Source: Elysia marginata
Lineage: Eukaryota; Mollusca; Gastropoda; Plakobranchidae
Length of the DNA stretch: 21,935 bases
NCBI GenBank assembly: GCA_019649035.1
Contig: BMAT01006946.1
Span: 171,196 to 193,130 of the forward strand
Direction of reading: 5' to 3'
Part shown: piece by piece, positions 9,880 to 20,154 of the stretch
Position numbering within the stretch: position 1 is the first letter of the stretch
How the letters are laid out: every line of letters begins with the position of its first letter
Position numbers and translations under genes: made by a program
Notes under the pieces: generated by a model
Seen by the model: only the letters and a program-made list of their open reading frames with translations
The model's database searches: none
Told to the model about the DNA's origin: nothing

Positions 9880-10307
9880 CAGTTTGGATTTTGAAATAAC
9901 GAAACTTTGATCATAAAACACTTAGTTCATTACAATAATTAGGGTGATACAATACGAATGGTATTTTCACATTAATATTATTTCTATTCAGTCTAGGGCA
10001 CCCTAAGAGGCGTTAAATGCCCCCAATCAACGAATATCCGTTTACAGAAGAAGGAAAGTTAGCAAAGGACTATGTTTTGATAATAGTTCGACGATGCAAT
10101 TTGACATTGATAAAAATGTTAATGTTGAAATCGAAATGAGAGTTTAAGGAAAAATATCGTAAAATCAAAGTATGACGATTGCTGCAAGAAAAAAGCTTGA
10201 TGTCAATTCAATGATCCCCACAAAACACCGAAAACAGAATGGGAACAATACAGTAAAACAGGCGTTGCTTTGAAGATATACTACAATTGTATAGTTGTTT
10301 CCGTTTC
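9880..10307. other. Non-coding DNA, nothing resolved
   Basis: AT-rich spacer between the tandem pair and the LINE-like tail. No exon, RNA gene or repeat is supported. Confidence 0.45.
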
Positions 10308-10365
10308 TAAGATAAGATAAGATAAGATACATTTTATTCATCCCACAGGAAATTGTTTTCACAGT
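10308..10365 (-). mobile_element. 3'-end fragment of a CR1/L2-like LINE with a pentanucleotide tail
   Basis: A (AAGAT)n run at 10308-10329 is followed by cattttattcatcccacag and gaaattgtttt. Read on the minus strand this is a 3' UTR fragment ending in (ATCTT)n. From memory, a TTTATTGATCCC...GGAAATT sequence next to such a tail is widespread at the 3' ends of CR1/L2-type non-LTR retroelements in animals. Only the last few dozen bases are recognisable and no reverse transcriptase is present. Confidence 0.45.
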
Positions 10366-10472
10366 TGCGTATCACATGTAAATGTATTTAAATGTATTAA
10401 ACAGTAAAACATAGGAATGATAATTAAGAGAAAAAAATGCACACAAACACACATCAGCCCTCTCATTCCCTT

Positions 10473-10473
<1 letters not shown>

Positions 10474-10516
<43 letters not shown>
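10474..10516. repeat. (TC)n microsatellite
   Basis: A TC dinucleotide run, essentially pure. The serine/leucine-rich frame through it is an artefact. Confidence 0.95.
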
Positions 10517-10520
<4 letters not shown>

Positions 10521-12090
10521 AGCATAACATGGTTTCTCATTCTAAAGAACGGAAAAAATACCTCAATTTTTTTTTTGTACAATCATATAAATGAAAACAT
10601 GAAATATACAGGAACTAGTTTACGTTATCAGGAAATTGCAGATCACAAATTTTAAAAATTTCGGTTCTTGAAGAAAAGCCACCCTCGTTAATCTGATACT
10701 AGAGAAAAACCGCTATGTTGAAATGGGAATTAATACTCATCGGCCAATAATTTCACACCGTTTGAACCAGCTACCATACCGTGGGCAACACACATACAGG
10801 TCTGTAGAACAATAACTGATGAATAATTAATGGCTAGTCTAAAGAGCTACTGGTACCACGCCTTTTGGTAATTTACACTAGTGGGCTGGTTGACCCAGTT
10901 TGTTTGGTTTTTTTTACATTTAGCAAATAAAAATCCTTTCAGTATTTGCGTCGTTTAGATATCACCTTAGAGGAATGACAAAAAAAAAAGCGCGAAAAAA
11001 ATTACTTCAACATTGGTTTCAACTCAGAATTCATTCACTCTTGGTGTCACATTCAACTGCACTTTATGAGAAAATGGTTATTTTAAAATACATGCATAAA
11101 TAAATGAATTAGAGGGTTGAAATTGTAGTCGCATAGCTAGCAGTAAGACTGGCAACTAAAGGGGCGACATTTTTATTGTCAAGATAACGCTTTCAATATC
11201 TCATAAGTAGTTCAAAGAAATAAAAGAAGACTATTTGTGTATGAAAAATGATGACAAGAAAAGCTTGTGCAGATTTGCAGAGTTTCTCAGCTGAAATTGG
11301 CGACAACGCTTATCTTGCGTAGCCTCATTGTCAGGTCTATCTTAGAGAATTGCACAGACAACGGGCACTGTTCTCTGATAAGCTTGTCATTATAATCTGG
11401 CAACATCGCATTTTGCAGCAAGCTCACCTGCCCGAAGATTTAGAACAAGGGGGAACGAAGTTGCAATTCTAGTTCTTAACTTGAATGTCCCAGGGACTGT
11501 TTCAGAGAAATCATGCCGTTAAATTTAACTTGCGGATAACGTTTATTTAAAAATGTAAGAAAGGCATTCATTTAGACATATTATAATGGCTGAGAGGTAT
11601 TGTAAGGTGAGCCCACCAATACCATGCCTGTTGCAGTATTTCAGTCTAAAAGTAGAAATCCTCAACGACTTTTTGTCATGACTAACTATGTTTCTTAATT
11701 TTTTCCACATATTTATATCGATCACTTACTTTTATGAGACACGATACTAAAGAGAGGTCAGAAAATTTGTAAGACTATCTGAAACAGACACATGTATAAA
11801 GGGGCCTAAATATGTTTGTTTTGTTATTGGAGGCCAGAATAAAACGATCCATGTTTTTTATGCATTATTTGATTTTATAGCTTCTTAATGTCCATAATCA
11901 CAACAGCCCTGAGATATTTTTTGGTTTACAACCCAATGTAGGAACTTTGAATTTAAATCAAGATTGTAGATTTCGCCTTGGAGATGATCTATTTAAAAAA
12001 CTGCTGTAAAACATCAGTAAGTATTGTAATGCTTAAAAAATAGGCAAGCCTGCCACTCTACTCGTGATTCTTTGCAGCATTCACATAGAG
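10517..12090. other. Gene-free stretch, no feature resolved
   Basis: AT-rich DNA without an open frame of interest. A strong-looking acceptor and donor lie only 17 bases apart on the minus strand at 11730-11746; I did not call an exon there. No other structure was seen. Confidence 0.45.
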
Positions 12091-12403
12091 TAAAAGTAAA
12101 GAGTACAGAGTGTTTTTATATAGCGCTTATCCACTAATGTGCTCTAAACGCTTTACATGGGTTTCCCGACAGGCCATTCCCAACCAAAGTACATGTACCT
12201 CTGAAATCACAGATTAGCAGCAAGTTAAGCGCATCACTCTAGCATTCTGACAAGATCCTTCACTGCCTATAGTCGGGTACTCGTTGAAAGCATGAGTGAG
12301 GCGATGTAATGTGTGTAAATAGCCTTTCTCAAGGACTAAACATTCCCCCGGACCTCTCGATCCGAAAGCCGAGCGTCTACCACTAGACCACGACGCCACA
12401 CGT
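12091..12403 (-). mobile_element. SINE copy 2, tRNA-Arg-like head (family A)
   Basis: The element is in the same orientation and family as the one at 4183-4480. On the minus strand it begins GTGTGGCGTCGTGGTCTAG, with a good A box, and runs to a 3' region containing AGCGCTATATAAAAACACTC, a tail type common in tRNA-derived SINEs. The sequence that should hold the B box is deleted: cctctcgatccgaaag continues into a shortened ggaccggggg-like remnant, so the copy cannot drive Pol III. A 7-bp direct repeat catagag at 12084-12090 and 12404-12410 is a candidate target-site duplication and sets the ends given. Confidence 0.75.
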
Positions 12404-12724
12404 CATAGAGAATCTTTTGATTATCACAGTGACCACGAACAAAACAAAATGAGACTTAAATCAATGAAAACATTTCCGACATTGTGCCAAAGATGCCACT
12501 CTAAGGTTAAACTAACTCTTTGTTAAATAGTACCGCAATCTATTTGCAGTGGCTGGGGAAGCTTTAGAGGGATTTATTTGTACAAGGCCAGGCTGTCTCT
12601 GACAAGGGGAATGATTTGAATCAAACAAATGGGGAATTGCAATAGAAACTATTGTCTCGTTACACCGGCGCTATGACTGTAGTCAGGAGATTTCTTCCCA
12701 CTGTTCCACTTTTCATTACGGCGC
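12404..12724. other. Spacer between two SINEs
   Basis: About 320 bases of ordinary non-coding sequence. No gene or RNA feature is visible. Confidence 0.4.
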
Positions 12725-12736
12725 CAGGGAGGTGGC
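12725..12736. repeat. Target-site duplication, left copy
   Basis: cagggaggtggc directly follows gcgc and precedes the SINE tail. The identical 12 bases occur at 13039-13050. Confidence 0.85.
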
Positions 12737-13038
12737 TGGTTGCTTGTTTGAATTTTAACGTCTCTTTTCAACTACCAGGTTATATCAGAGACGGCGCTTG
12801 CGACAATTGAAAGCGTGCTGCCACAGTGTGATGTATGGAGCGCTGCATACACCACACCCGGTCACATTATTCTGACATCGAGCCGACCTGACTTAGCTCT
12901 AAATTCATAATGCCAGACACCTGGCGGATCAGCTATTAAAACCAATTTTAAAGACAGTGGTTTGACTCGGCCGGGAATCGAACCCGTACCTTCCGATCTC
13001 TGAGCGAGTGTCTTTTAACGCAAGGCCACAGAGCTGGT
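12737..13038 (-). mobile_element. SINE (family B) with tRNA-like head and intact target-site duplication
   Basis: On the minus strand the element starts ACCAGCTCTGTGGCC, has an A-box-like segment, and carries an exact B box GGTTCGATTCC (plus positions 12974-12984) inside a T-arm-like GGGTTCGATTCCC. A body of about 200 bases follows, and the tail reads GTTGAAAAGAGACGTTAAAA with a CAAACAAGC-type end. From memory, this GTTGAAA-GACGTTAAA ending is typical of molluscan tRNA-SINEs. The element is 302 bp long and bounded by a perfect 12-bp duplication, so it is a full-length and fairly recent insertion. The acceptor arms do not pair well, so it is not a functional tRNA gene. Confidence 0.85.
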
Positions 13039-13050
13039 CAGGGAGGTGGC
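13039..13050. repeat. Target-site duplication, right copy
   Basis: cagggaggtggc follows the tRNA-like head and is identical to 12725-12736. Removing the SINE and one copy restores a continuous empty site. Confidence 0.85.
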
Positions 13051-13296
13051 AATGTCGTTATTTTTTACATGTTCATATCGCTGTGTTCGTTTGATAGAAA
13101 AAAGGCGGTAAAATTCGCCATTTAGGTCCGAGTGTCAATCATATCAAAACTATTTTTAAAAATTAGATACGCCATTTTGCTAGCGCAGTTTAGGTTAAAC
13201 TGTGTTATATATGCTTGCAGGAAGCTGGACGGCTGCTGTATAACTGACCCCTTAAGGTAAGAAAAAAAGACCGATTAAAACGTTTGAGTCAGTTGG

Positions 13297-13307
13297 GGGT
13301 TGAACCC
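13297..13307 (-). other. Isolated B-box (tRNA/SINE remnant)
   Basis: On the minus strand GGGTTCAACCC matches a Pol III B box and sits in a T-arm-like context (GAGGGTTCAACCCCCAAC). A recognisable A box and cloverleaf are missing, although TAGCTTTGAAGAGAAACTA about 45 bases upstream is a weak candidate. It is probably a decayed tRNA-type element. Confidence 0.4.
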
Positions 13308-16194
13308 TCGACTCACACTGGCATTGTTCCGGTAGTTTCTCTTCAAAGCTACTTCAGTTCTACGCACCACTACGTCTTCATACCTTTCAGCCAAAACATG
13401 ATAGCCCTCCATTTGTTTTATACTTCGGGTGTTTCATCTTTTCACTTGTTCGTGTTGTATCGAGACATTTGCTTTGATACAAAAAACGTGTCTACTACAG
13501 GGAAAACAAAGAAATGATCCCAGAACTATAAAATGAAGTTTGAGCAATTTTTTAGAGTTCATGAAACTGTTCTTTTAAATTGTGAGTTATTAGAAATTCA
13601 CGGGTGAAAGAGTGTCAAAAGCAATTTCAAGTTACAAACGAAATGGCCTAGGAGCTCAACTTACGTCATACTTGGGTATGTCTCTGTATTTTCCTTTTAA
13701 GTGCTTCAAAAAAGACGCACGACCCCTTAGCGCGGACAATTTCTCATCAATACAATGATCAACAGAGCACTAATGCAAAGCGTACTCTACATAATGCCTG
13801 AAGGGAATGCTTCATGGCACTTGGCTACACAAATGAAAAGAATAATGTATAAAAGTAATTTTCATGGAGCAAGAAAGCGTACACAAAGATAAAAAGTAAA
13901 GTCCCCCCCCCCTATCCCTCTCTCCCTCTGATGTAAGAGAGAATCAGCGTGAGAGTCACAGAAAGAGAGAATTAAAGAAGTAAAGAAAGAAATTTAAAAA
14001 AATAGAGAAGGAGAGAAGATAAATCACCCCCTTCTGGAATTATTGGAATTGATAGGGAGAGGAGCAGCAGTGATGGTTGAAAGATTTCAAAGTACCTCGT
14101 GAAGACATACAATTTTTCAACTACTTTTAGTTTAAGCCTAATTCAGTTTACCGCTAATAACATACCTCAAAACCAATCAGTAATTGCCCCCCCCCCTTTT
14201 TTTAGTCAGGCAGATGAAAGCAAATGCTGTAACTCAACTGACTTACTTTTATATAAGAGATTATTTTCTTTGAGAGCGCACTCAATGGAACACCAAGCAT
14301 CAGGTCCACCATTGAGCCATCTATCTCTGGAAACTTTCTCTGAACTCTGATTATACAACTAAACGAGTTCGAACATTTCTAAAAATTTATTTACTGAACA
14401 TATTTTTATTTAATTTGTGACTTGTAGGCGTTTTTTTAAAACAATATCCGAGTTAAGATAGTTATTAGCCCCCAACCAACTCAGTTTTGTGTGACTGGAT
14501 GATAGTTTTGGTAGATACGACAGGCCAAAAAACTTCAAACGATAAGGAGAATATGACTGGAAACTAAGAGTAGCTGCCGACAAATTTGCCCTTTGCAGAA
14601 TCAAAATGTGATCACAGACAAACATTAGTTTACGATGAGGCTTCTTCAAGCGACAAGTTCCTTAGCAACTTTTTTTTTAGTTTTCCCTCGAAACGGTTCA
14701 ATAAATTACTTGCAAAGAGACCCAGCATTCTACTTTTTCGAGAACATATTGATTGTAAACATATTAAACATAATTTTTCCGCTGGCAAAAAAAAACCAAC
14801 CAAGCTGTCCTAATATTTGACCGTATTGAAGATGCAAAAACCACATTTAATACTATTTTCCAAGACCAAAAGCAGTTTGTGCGTGTTTGTCAGTGAGCTT
14901 ATAAATCAAGTAACGATCACAGAGTAGTGCATGATTGCGAGTAAAAAAAACACGCATTTACAACAATATTGAAGTAGTCTATGTTAACTGTCTCGCGACC
15001 TGTCTTAGATCAGACGGATGTAGGAAATCCTGATGCGAGGGAAAAAAGCATTTTAAGAACCGATAGGCTTTTTTTATTCTTCTCTTCATTTAACATCGAT
15101 ACAAGTTCTAGAACCTTCCCACAGAAATTTACATTATTACTCCATGCTATTTTTTAATGTCATGAGGCTCTGAAAAATGTCTTGCGATATAATAATTGCG
15201 ACATCTAACTCATTGTGCGACACTTCAGTTTAATAGCTGTGATCAAGTGTAAAACATCAGCCAAGCATTATTGTAACGGAAGTGCAAAAAGAGAAAAAAA
15301 ACACGAAGTCTAAAAACATTGTCCATTAGACGAGATCAGAGAACATTTTAATTATTAAATTTAAATAAAAACAGCACAGACCGTGTGAAGACAGCTTAAC
15401 ACAGCTTTCAAGTTGGCATTATGTACGAAGACTGAAGAGACCTCAGCCTGGAACTACCCTTCCGTTGAGTAATCCCATGGCTTAGGTTTTATTGATTACC
15501 CCGCTTGTTTTAAACACTGATTAGTGGCGGCCGTGGTGGTTAGTTCTGCACCGAGCGAGGAACAGGCCTTGTGCAGTGCAATCATTATAAATATTGTTTT
15601 AAGCGACTCATTGCATCGCTTCAGCATGAGGAAAAGTATTTCCCTACTTAGTGCGTCTAGTCGGTGGGAAAAAACAGTAGAACAAAAGAGTGGGCGGGGC
15701 TGATAGATTGAATATTGAAGGAATACGTTACTGCTTGGCAGTGAGAAGTAAGATAAACAATTTATTGGTGGAGAAAGGTCTCACAATCGAACGATACAAA
15801 GACAAAACCTTATAGATGTTAAATTTTCTGATAATGCCTCGTATCCAGTTTAAATAAGTCTGCTATCGCAATGTTCACACCAGAAACCATTGTGTTTTAA
15901 ACAATGCCTTTTTCTCCACGCTTTCAAACATAAGAAATTGTATGAAATTATCAATGTTTGTGGAATCTCTTTTTTTAACTTGTGTTGATTGAAATGTAGA
16001 GAAGATTTAAAAATCGGCTTTTAAAAGAGTTTTTTTTTAAAATTATTATTTTTTACACACCGGTGATTTGGACAAGTCAAGAAACAAACATGAAATACGG
16101 TTGCGTGAGTCTGGTGCGAAAGAGAGTTGATTTTTTTTAGGCAATCACTTTTACCTTATCTTACACGAAGACCAAAGTACTGATGTAAATTCAT
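13308..16194. other. Long gene-free stretch with short homopolymers
   Basis: Nearly 2.9 kb of AT-rich DNA. Visible items are a C10 run at 13903-13912, a C10T7 run at 14187-14203, a loosely GA-rich patch at about 13915-14060, and a GGGCGGGGC box near 15690 without an obvious core promoter. A 39-base frame bounded by splice-like signals at 13665-13703 (minus) is discussed as a weak candidate only. No gene is supported. Confidence 0.45.
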
Positions 16195-16346
16195 CTCGAT
16201 AAAAAGGAAAAAATATAACAGGAATTGTTCAGAGAAGGAAGAAAGAAAAAAAAACGTTAGGAGCAAGAGGAGGAAAACATGTAGACAGAATGAGGAGGAA
16301 AAAAGAGATAGATGGATAGAGAGAGAGAAAGAGAGAGAGAAGGGGG

Positions 16347-16950
16347 TGAGTGTTGTAAAACTAAAATCAAGTTTTAGAATATACGGAGTAAAAACGAAAA
16401 AAGAAAACAAAACGTGGACGCCATTACATAATACATGTGCATTACACAGAAATAAAAAGAATGATATAAAAGGTAGACAGAGAAAACGGGTTAAAGCATC
16501 TATATTTAGAGAGGAGATCGCAAGAAAATGTAAATATGCTGTTCTCCGTATATGCGAAGAGAGAGAGAGAAAGAGACAGACTGACAGACAGACAGAGAGA
16601 GACAGAGACAGGCAAACAGAGACGGAGATACAGGGAGAGAAGCTTCGGGGTAGAAAAAGGGGGTTGTAAAAGTAAAATCAAGTTGTAGGATAAACGGAAG
16701 AGAGAGAAAAGGCAGAAAAAGAAAAAAAGACATGAGAGCTATCATAACATACACATACATTTTATAAAAAATAGTCTTATGGGTAGACAGAGAGCAATGG
16801 TTAAAAATAGAGATCGTAAGAAAATGTGAATTTGCTGTGCTCTGTGTATACGAAAAGAGAGAAAGAGATATAGAGAGACAGATAGACATAAACAGGCACA
16901 CACAGACAAAAAAAACCGAAGAGATAGGTAGATAGAGAGAAGCAAACAGA
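16347..16950 (+). repeat. ~300-bp direct duplication inside the purine-rich region
   Basis: ttgtaaaactaaaatcaag at 16353 recurs as ttgtaaaagtaaaatcaag at 16664. In the same order, gatcgcaagaaaatgtaaat at 16516 recurs as gatcgtaagaaaatgtgaat at 16812. The spacing falls from 311 to 296, so the two units differ by small indels. Each unit is non-purine unique sequence followed by a GA/CAGA tract. The right end merges into the CAGA array and is approximate. Confidence 0.8.
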
Positions 16951-17340
16951 GAAAAAGAGATAGGCAGACAGAGACGTAGAGATGTGCATCCAAAGACAGA
17001 AGAATAAAAACCGGCAGACAAGGACAGAACCAAAGAGACAGAGAGACAAACAGACAGAACAGGGCCAAAGCGACAGGCAGAGCCATAGAGACAGGAATCT
17101 AGAGACAAAGGTAGAGAGACAGGCAAACAAAGACAAAGCCAAATAGTCAAGCAGAAAAAGACATAGGCAGAGAGACAGCTAGATAGAGACAGAAGCAGAG
17201 AGACAAGCAGACAAAGATAGAGCCAAGGAGAGGGGCAGAGAAAAACAAAAAGCAACCACCCAGAGACAGAGGCAGAGAAACAAGCTTGCAAAGGCATGGG
17301 CAGAAAGGCAAGCTGTCAAAGACAAAGAGACAGGCAGACA

Positions 17341-17618
17341 GAAACAGAGGCAGAGAACCAGACAGAGCCAAAGAGGCAGGCAACTTAAGACAGAGAAACA
17401 GGCAGACAGATAAAAAAGACAGAAACAGGCGGACAGAGAAACGGGCATCAGGAGGTAGTGGCAGAGAGACAAGCAGACAGAAACAGAGGCAGAGAACCAG
17501 ACAGAGCCAAAGAAGCAGGCAACTTAAGACAGAGAAACAGGCAGACAGATAAAAAAGATAGAAACAGGCGGACAGAGAAACGGGCATCAGGAGGTAGTGG
17601 CAGAGAGACAAGCAGACA
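17341..17618 (+). repeat. 139-bp tandem duplication (two near-identical units)
   Basis: Unit 1 is 17341-17479 and unit 2 is 17480-17618. gaaacagaggcagagaacc begins each unit, and cgggcatcaggaggtagtgg recurs at 17442 and 17581, all exactly 139 bases apart. I see only two substitutions (gaggcagg/gaagcagg and aagacag/aagatag). A third unit starts (gaaacaga) and then diverges. The near identity marks a recent event. Confidence 0.9.
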
Positions 17619-17955
17619 GAAACAGAAAAACAGACATCCAAAGATTGAGGCAGTAACACAGGCAGATAAAGACAGGGCCAAAGGGACACCCAGAGAAAGA
17701 CAGAGGAACAGGCAGACAGAGACATAGACAGAGAGACAAGCAGACAAAGACAGAGAGACAAGGAGACAAAGACAGAGATACAGGCAGACAAAGACATAGA
17801 CAGAGAGACAAGCAGACAAAGACAGATATACATGCAGACATAGACAAAGAGACAAGCAGACAAAGACAGGGATACAGGCAGACAAAGGGAGGGGCAGACA
17901 GAGACAGAGAATCTGACATACAGAGAAGTAGGTATAGAGACAGACAGATAAGGTC

Positions 17956-19796
17956 AGAAATGTCCTATACACGTTAGTGTTCAGCAACTAGGTTAGAGAT
18001 GTGTTCATTTTTGGAAATATTGCCATGTACTTAGACCGTCTCGATCACACACACCCTCCCTCACAGTGAAAAGTAAAGAATAAGGGGAACTGGGCTGGTC
18101 CACGAACTATCTCACTCACGTTTTCATACGTTAATTTTATTTCATGAATCGTGAGTCGGTCCTTTTAGCATCGATTGCAAAATATAGATATTTATGACAT
18201 CAACTATCGATGGAGTGTCGGACCTGCATTGTTGCGGCCTTGGTCAAAACCCACCTGCTCACAACACCTCTCAATATGATTCGAGCCTACCTTCACAGAA
18301 CCAAAAATTTGACCAGATAACGTATCAAAAAAATTTATATAAACGACACATGTCCTGAAAGAAAATTCATTTCTTTATACAAAGCTTTAACCGGTGTTGG
18401 CCATTCTCACCAAACTTCGCTCAATTATCATATACATGTATTAGTTACTTTCAATCTTCATCGAGCAGCTTCAAGTGCCGGTGGTTTAGCAAGCAAAGCG
18501 CAAGACCAACCAATAGGGGGATGTTTCTGTAAAATTTCTAACTGAGCCTACTCCAGTAGACGGATTTTGGACTTCATTGCTAATTTTGTTGCACTTTTCC
18601 GGACCTAAGTATATTATTAGACTCTTTAAGACGTTTGACAGTTTGGCTGGCTATGACAATGAGTGTATTAATTTAAAGTTAATTACAAATCTGTCATATA
18701 AATGTTTCTTAATCTCTCTCTGGCCCCTACCTGACGTCTCTAACATTTTAATAGCTAAAGTTTACATTTAATGAACCGAAAAGCAGCTCATCAAGCAATT
18801 AATTGACCTAGCACATTAGTCAATCAATTAGTAAACTTTCCAATCAATATATCAAGTACTGAATCGAACACCTGATTAACAAACAAATTAAACAACTCAT
18901 CGATAAAATTTGCTCATCACTTAATGCACAAATCAAAGTAAATTAAAGAAAATTGGTCTGAGAAATTTGTTTTACCTGCGTCCAATTTGGCTACTGAGTC
19001 TGAAGGTAGGCAAAAAGGCCATGGCCTCATACTTTCCACAGCGACTGCCTGAACAAGCGCTCACAGTTTACAGTTTCAGAGACCTTCAGTTTATTATCCA
19101 CACCTCAACTGTAGTGTAAAACAATCACCACAGAAAACAGTGTTTCTGTTGCGTAACTAGATCAAAGCATTCGTGGGTACAAGCGCGACTTCTTTATAGT
19201 CGGTATTTTTCAGTATGCTAGCCTACTTGTCTAGGACTAGAAGATGAAACCAATACGAGATTTTTCATGATAACCAAAATGTTTTTAGGAACCACTAAGA
19301 GTTTTGGTTGATTTAGACTGACATAGATTTACTCACTTTTTTGTCTATAGCTTAAATGAATTCAATGTGCTATAAGTTTCCTATACAATGATATATAGTG
19401 TTTGAGTTTAAGTTATATAACAACTTTAGTTATTACGCCACATAAAATGTATTCTGAACCGTGCGATGCCGGCTGCTAAGCGTTTTAAACAGCATTTCCC
19501 ATTCGAAGCATTACGTAAAACCGAAAATACGCTATGCCTTTAAAAACAAACTATAATGATATACTTTCCGTAATTTCGTCTTTACAATTTAAAGAACTCA
19601 AGCACTTTGATATCCATACGACCATAAGCCTAGCCAAAAAGATGTCTAAAAGTCCACAAAAACGTAGTCACATCAAATTGTCACAAGGTATGCTAAAAGA
19701 GATATAACCAATATCCAGTATCATAATATCCTTGTGCTGGGTATAGTAAACTTGTGATGGAAATAGCCGTGTAGTTCTTGCTTGTTGGAGCGCTTT
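17956..19796. other. Gene-free stretch right of the satellite
   Basis: AT-rich DNA with no convincing exon. A segment at about 18780-18960 contains many variants of caatcaatt and aattaa, and looks like a decayed simple repeat. A splice-like donor at about 18109-18114 (minus) has no good acceptor. Nothing else is supported. Confidence 0.4.
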
Positions 19797-19854
19797 AGCG
19801 TCTCGAGTTTCGAGCTCTTGACACTGACAGAATTTAAAGAGCTCTGAAGACGCT
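19797..19854. other. Two-level inverted repeat upstream of the TATA box
   Basis: AGCGTCT (19797-19803) pairs with AGACGCT (19848-19854). Inside it, GAGCTCT (19812-19818) pairs with AGAGCTC (19838-19844). The stems are separated by an uneven internal loop (8 and 3 bases) and closed by a 19-base loop. It lies about 190 bases upstream of the TATA box and could be a binding site, part of an LTR, or chance. Confidence 0.4.
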
Positions 19855-20040
19855 TCGACTATTTCCGTATTCTCAAGACGTATGTTTTGAAGGACGCGGG
19901 AGCCAAGAGAGGGTTACTGTTTTCAGACAGATCTATCCTGTGCTCACAATAGCCTGTCAAGTCGGCCGGAACAAGTCAAGAACTGATAGATAGAGCAGAA
20001 CAAACACTTGAATGATCAAGACCACGTTCAAGAATATGGC

Positions 20041-20048
20041 TATATAAG
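20041..20048 (+). promoter_or_regulatory. TATA box
   Basis: GGC-TATATAAG-AC matches the TATAWAAR consensus. A start site would be expected around 20070-20075, where no strong initiator is obvious. The presence of a splice donor 107 bases downstream makes this more than a random TATA. It may belong to a gene running out of the window to the right or to an LTR. Confidence 0.45.
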
Positions 20049-20071
20049 ACTAGTATGGAACGGAACACGAG

Positions 20072-20154
20072 AGTTAGTGCCTCCTTCTCCGGTGTCACAA
20101 TATCCACAGATCGCGAGACCGATTCCGAGTGCCTGACAGACTAGCAATAATTCG
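20072..20154 (+). other. Possible non-coding first exon (or LTR R region)
   Basis: From the start site predicted by the TATA box to the splice donor is about 83 bases of relatively GC-rich sequence without any ATG. An agacc (20116-20120) fits a downstream promoter element in sequence but not in exact spacing. An AATAAT precedes the donor. In an LTR reading this would be R/U5, but no matching second LTR is seen. Confidence 0.3.

Larger units (their letters stand above)
16195..17955. repeat. 1.8-kb homopurine GA/CAGA-rich satellite-like region
   Basis: The plus strand is almost all A, G and scattered C, built of GAGA, CAGA and GACAGAGAGACAGGCAGACA-like units. The minus strand is correspondingly TCTG/TGTC-rich, so long frames dominated by Ser, Leu, Cys, Val and Phe appear on it. 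These are products of the repeat and are not called as genes. Two larger duplications are embedded in it and listed separately. Confidence 0.9.

Noticed and set aside
11730..11746. Strong acceptor and GTAAGT donor 17 bases apart on the minus strand
   Set aside because: A 17-base exon would be exceptional and would put a stop codon in the frame needed by the terminal exon. More likely chance.
12974..13038. Possible functional tRNA gene
   Set aside because: The A and B boxes are present, but the acceptor arms do not pair and the sequence continues into a SINE body with a target-site duplication.
15520..15570. A-box-like ggtggttagttctgc
   Set aside because: No B box or cloverleaf follows within tRNA distance.
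16346..16669. 107-codon Arg/Glu/Lys-rich frame on the plus strand
   Set aside because: The charged part is a GA/CAGA repeat translation, and the rest is the unique part of a duplicated non-coding unit.
16506..17297. 263-codon Ser/Leu/Cys/Phe-rich frame on the minus strand, and a similar 238-codon frame at 17147-17863
   Set aside because: They read through the TCTG/TGTC strand of the homopurine array. Several overlapping frames look alike, which is what a simple repeat without frequent stops produces. Hydrophobic runs are composition artefacts.
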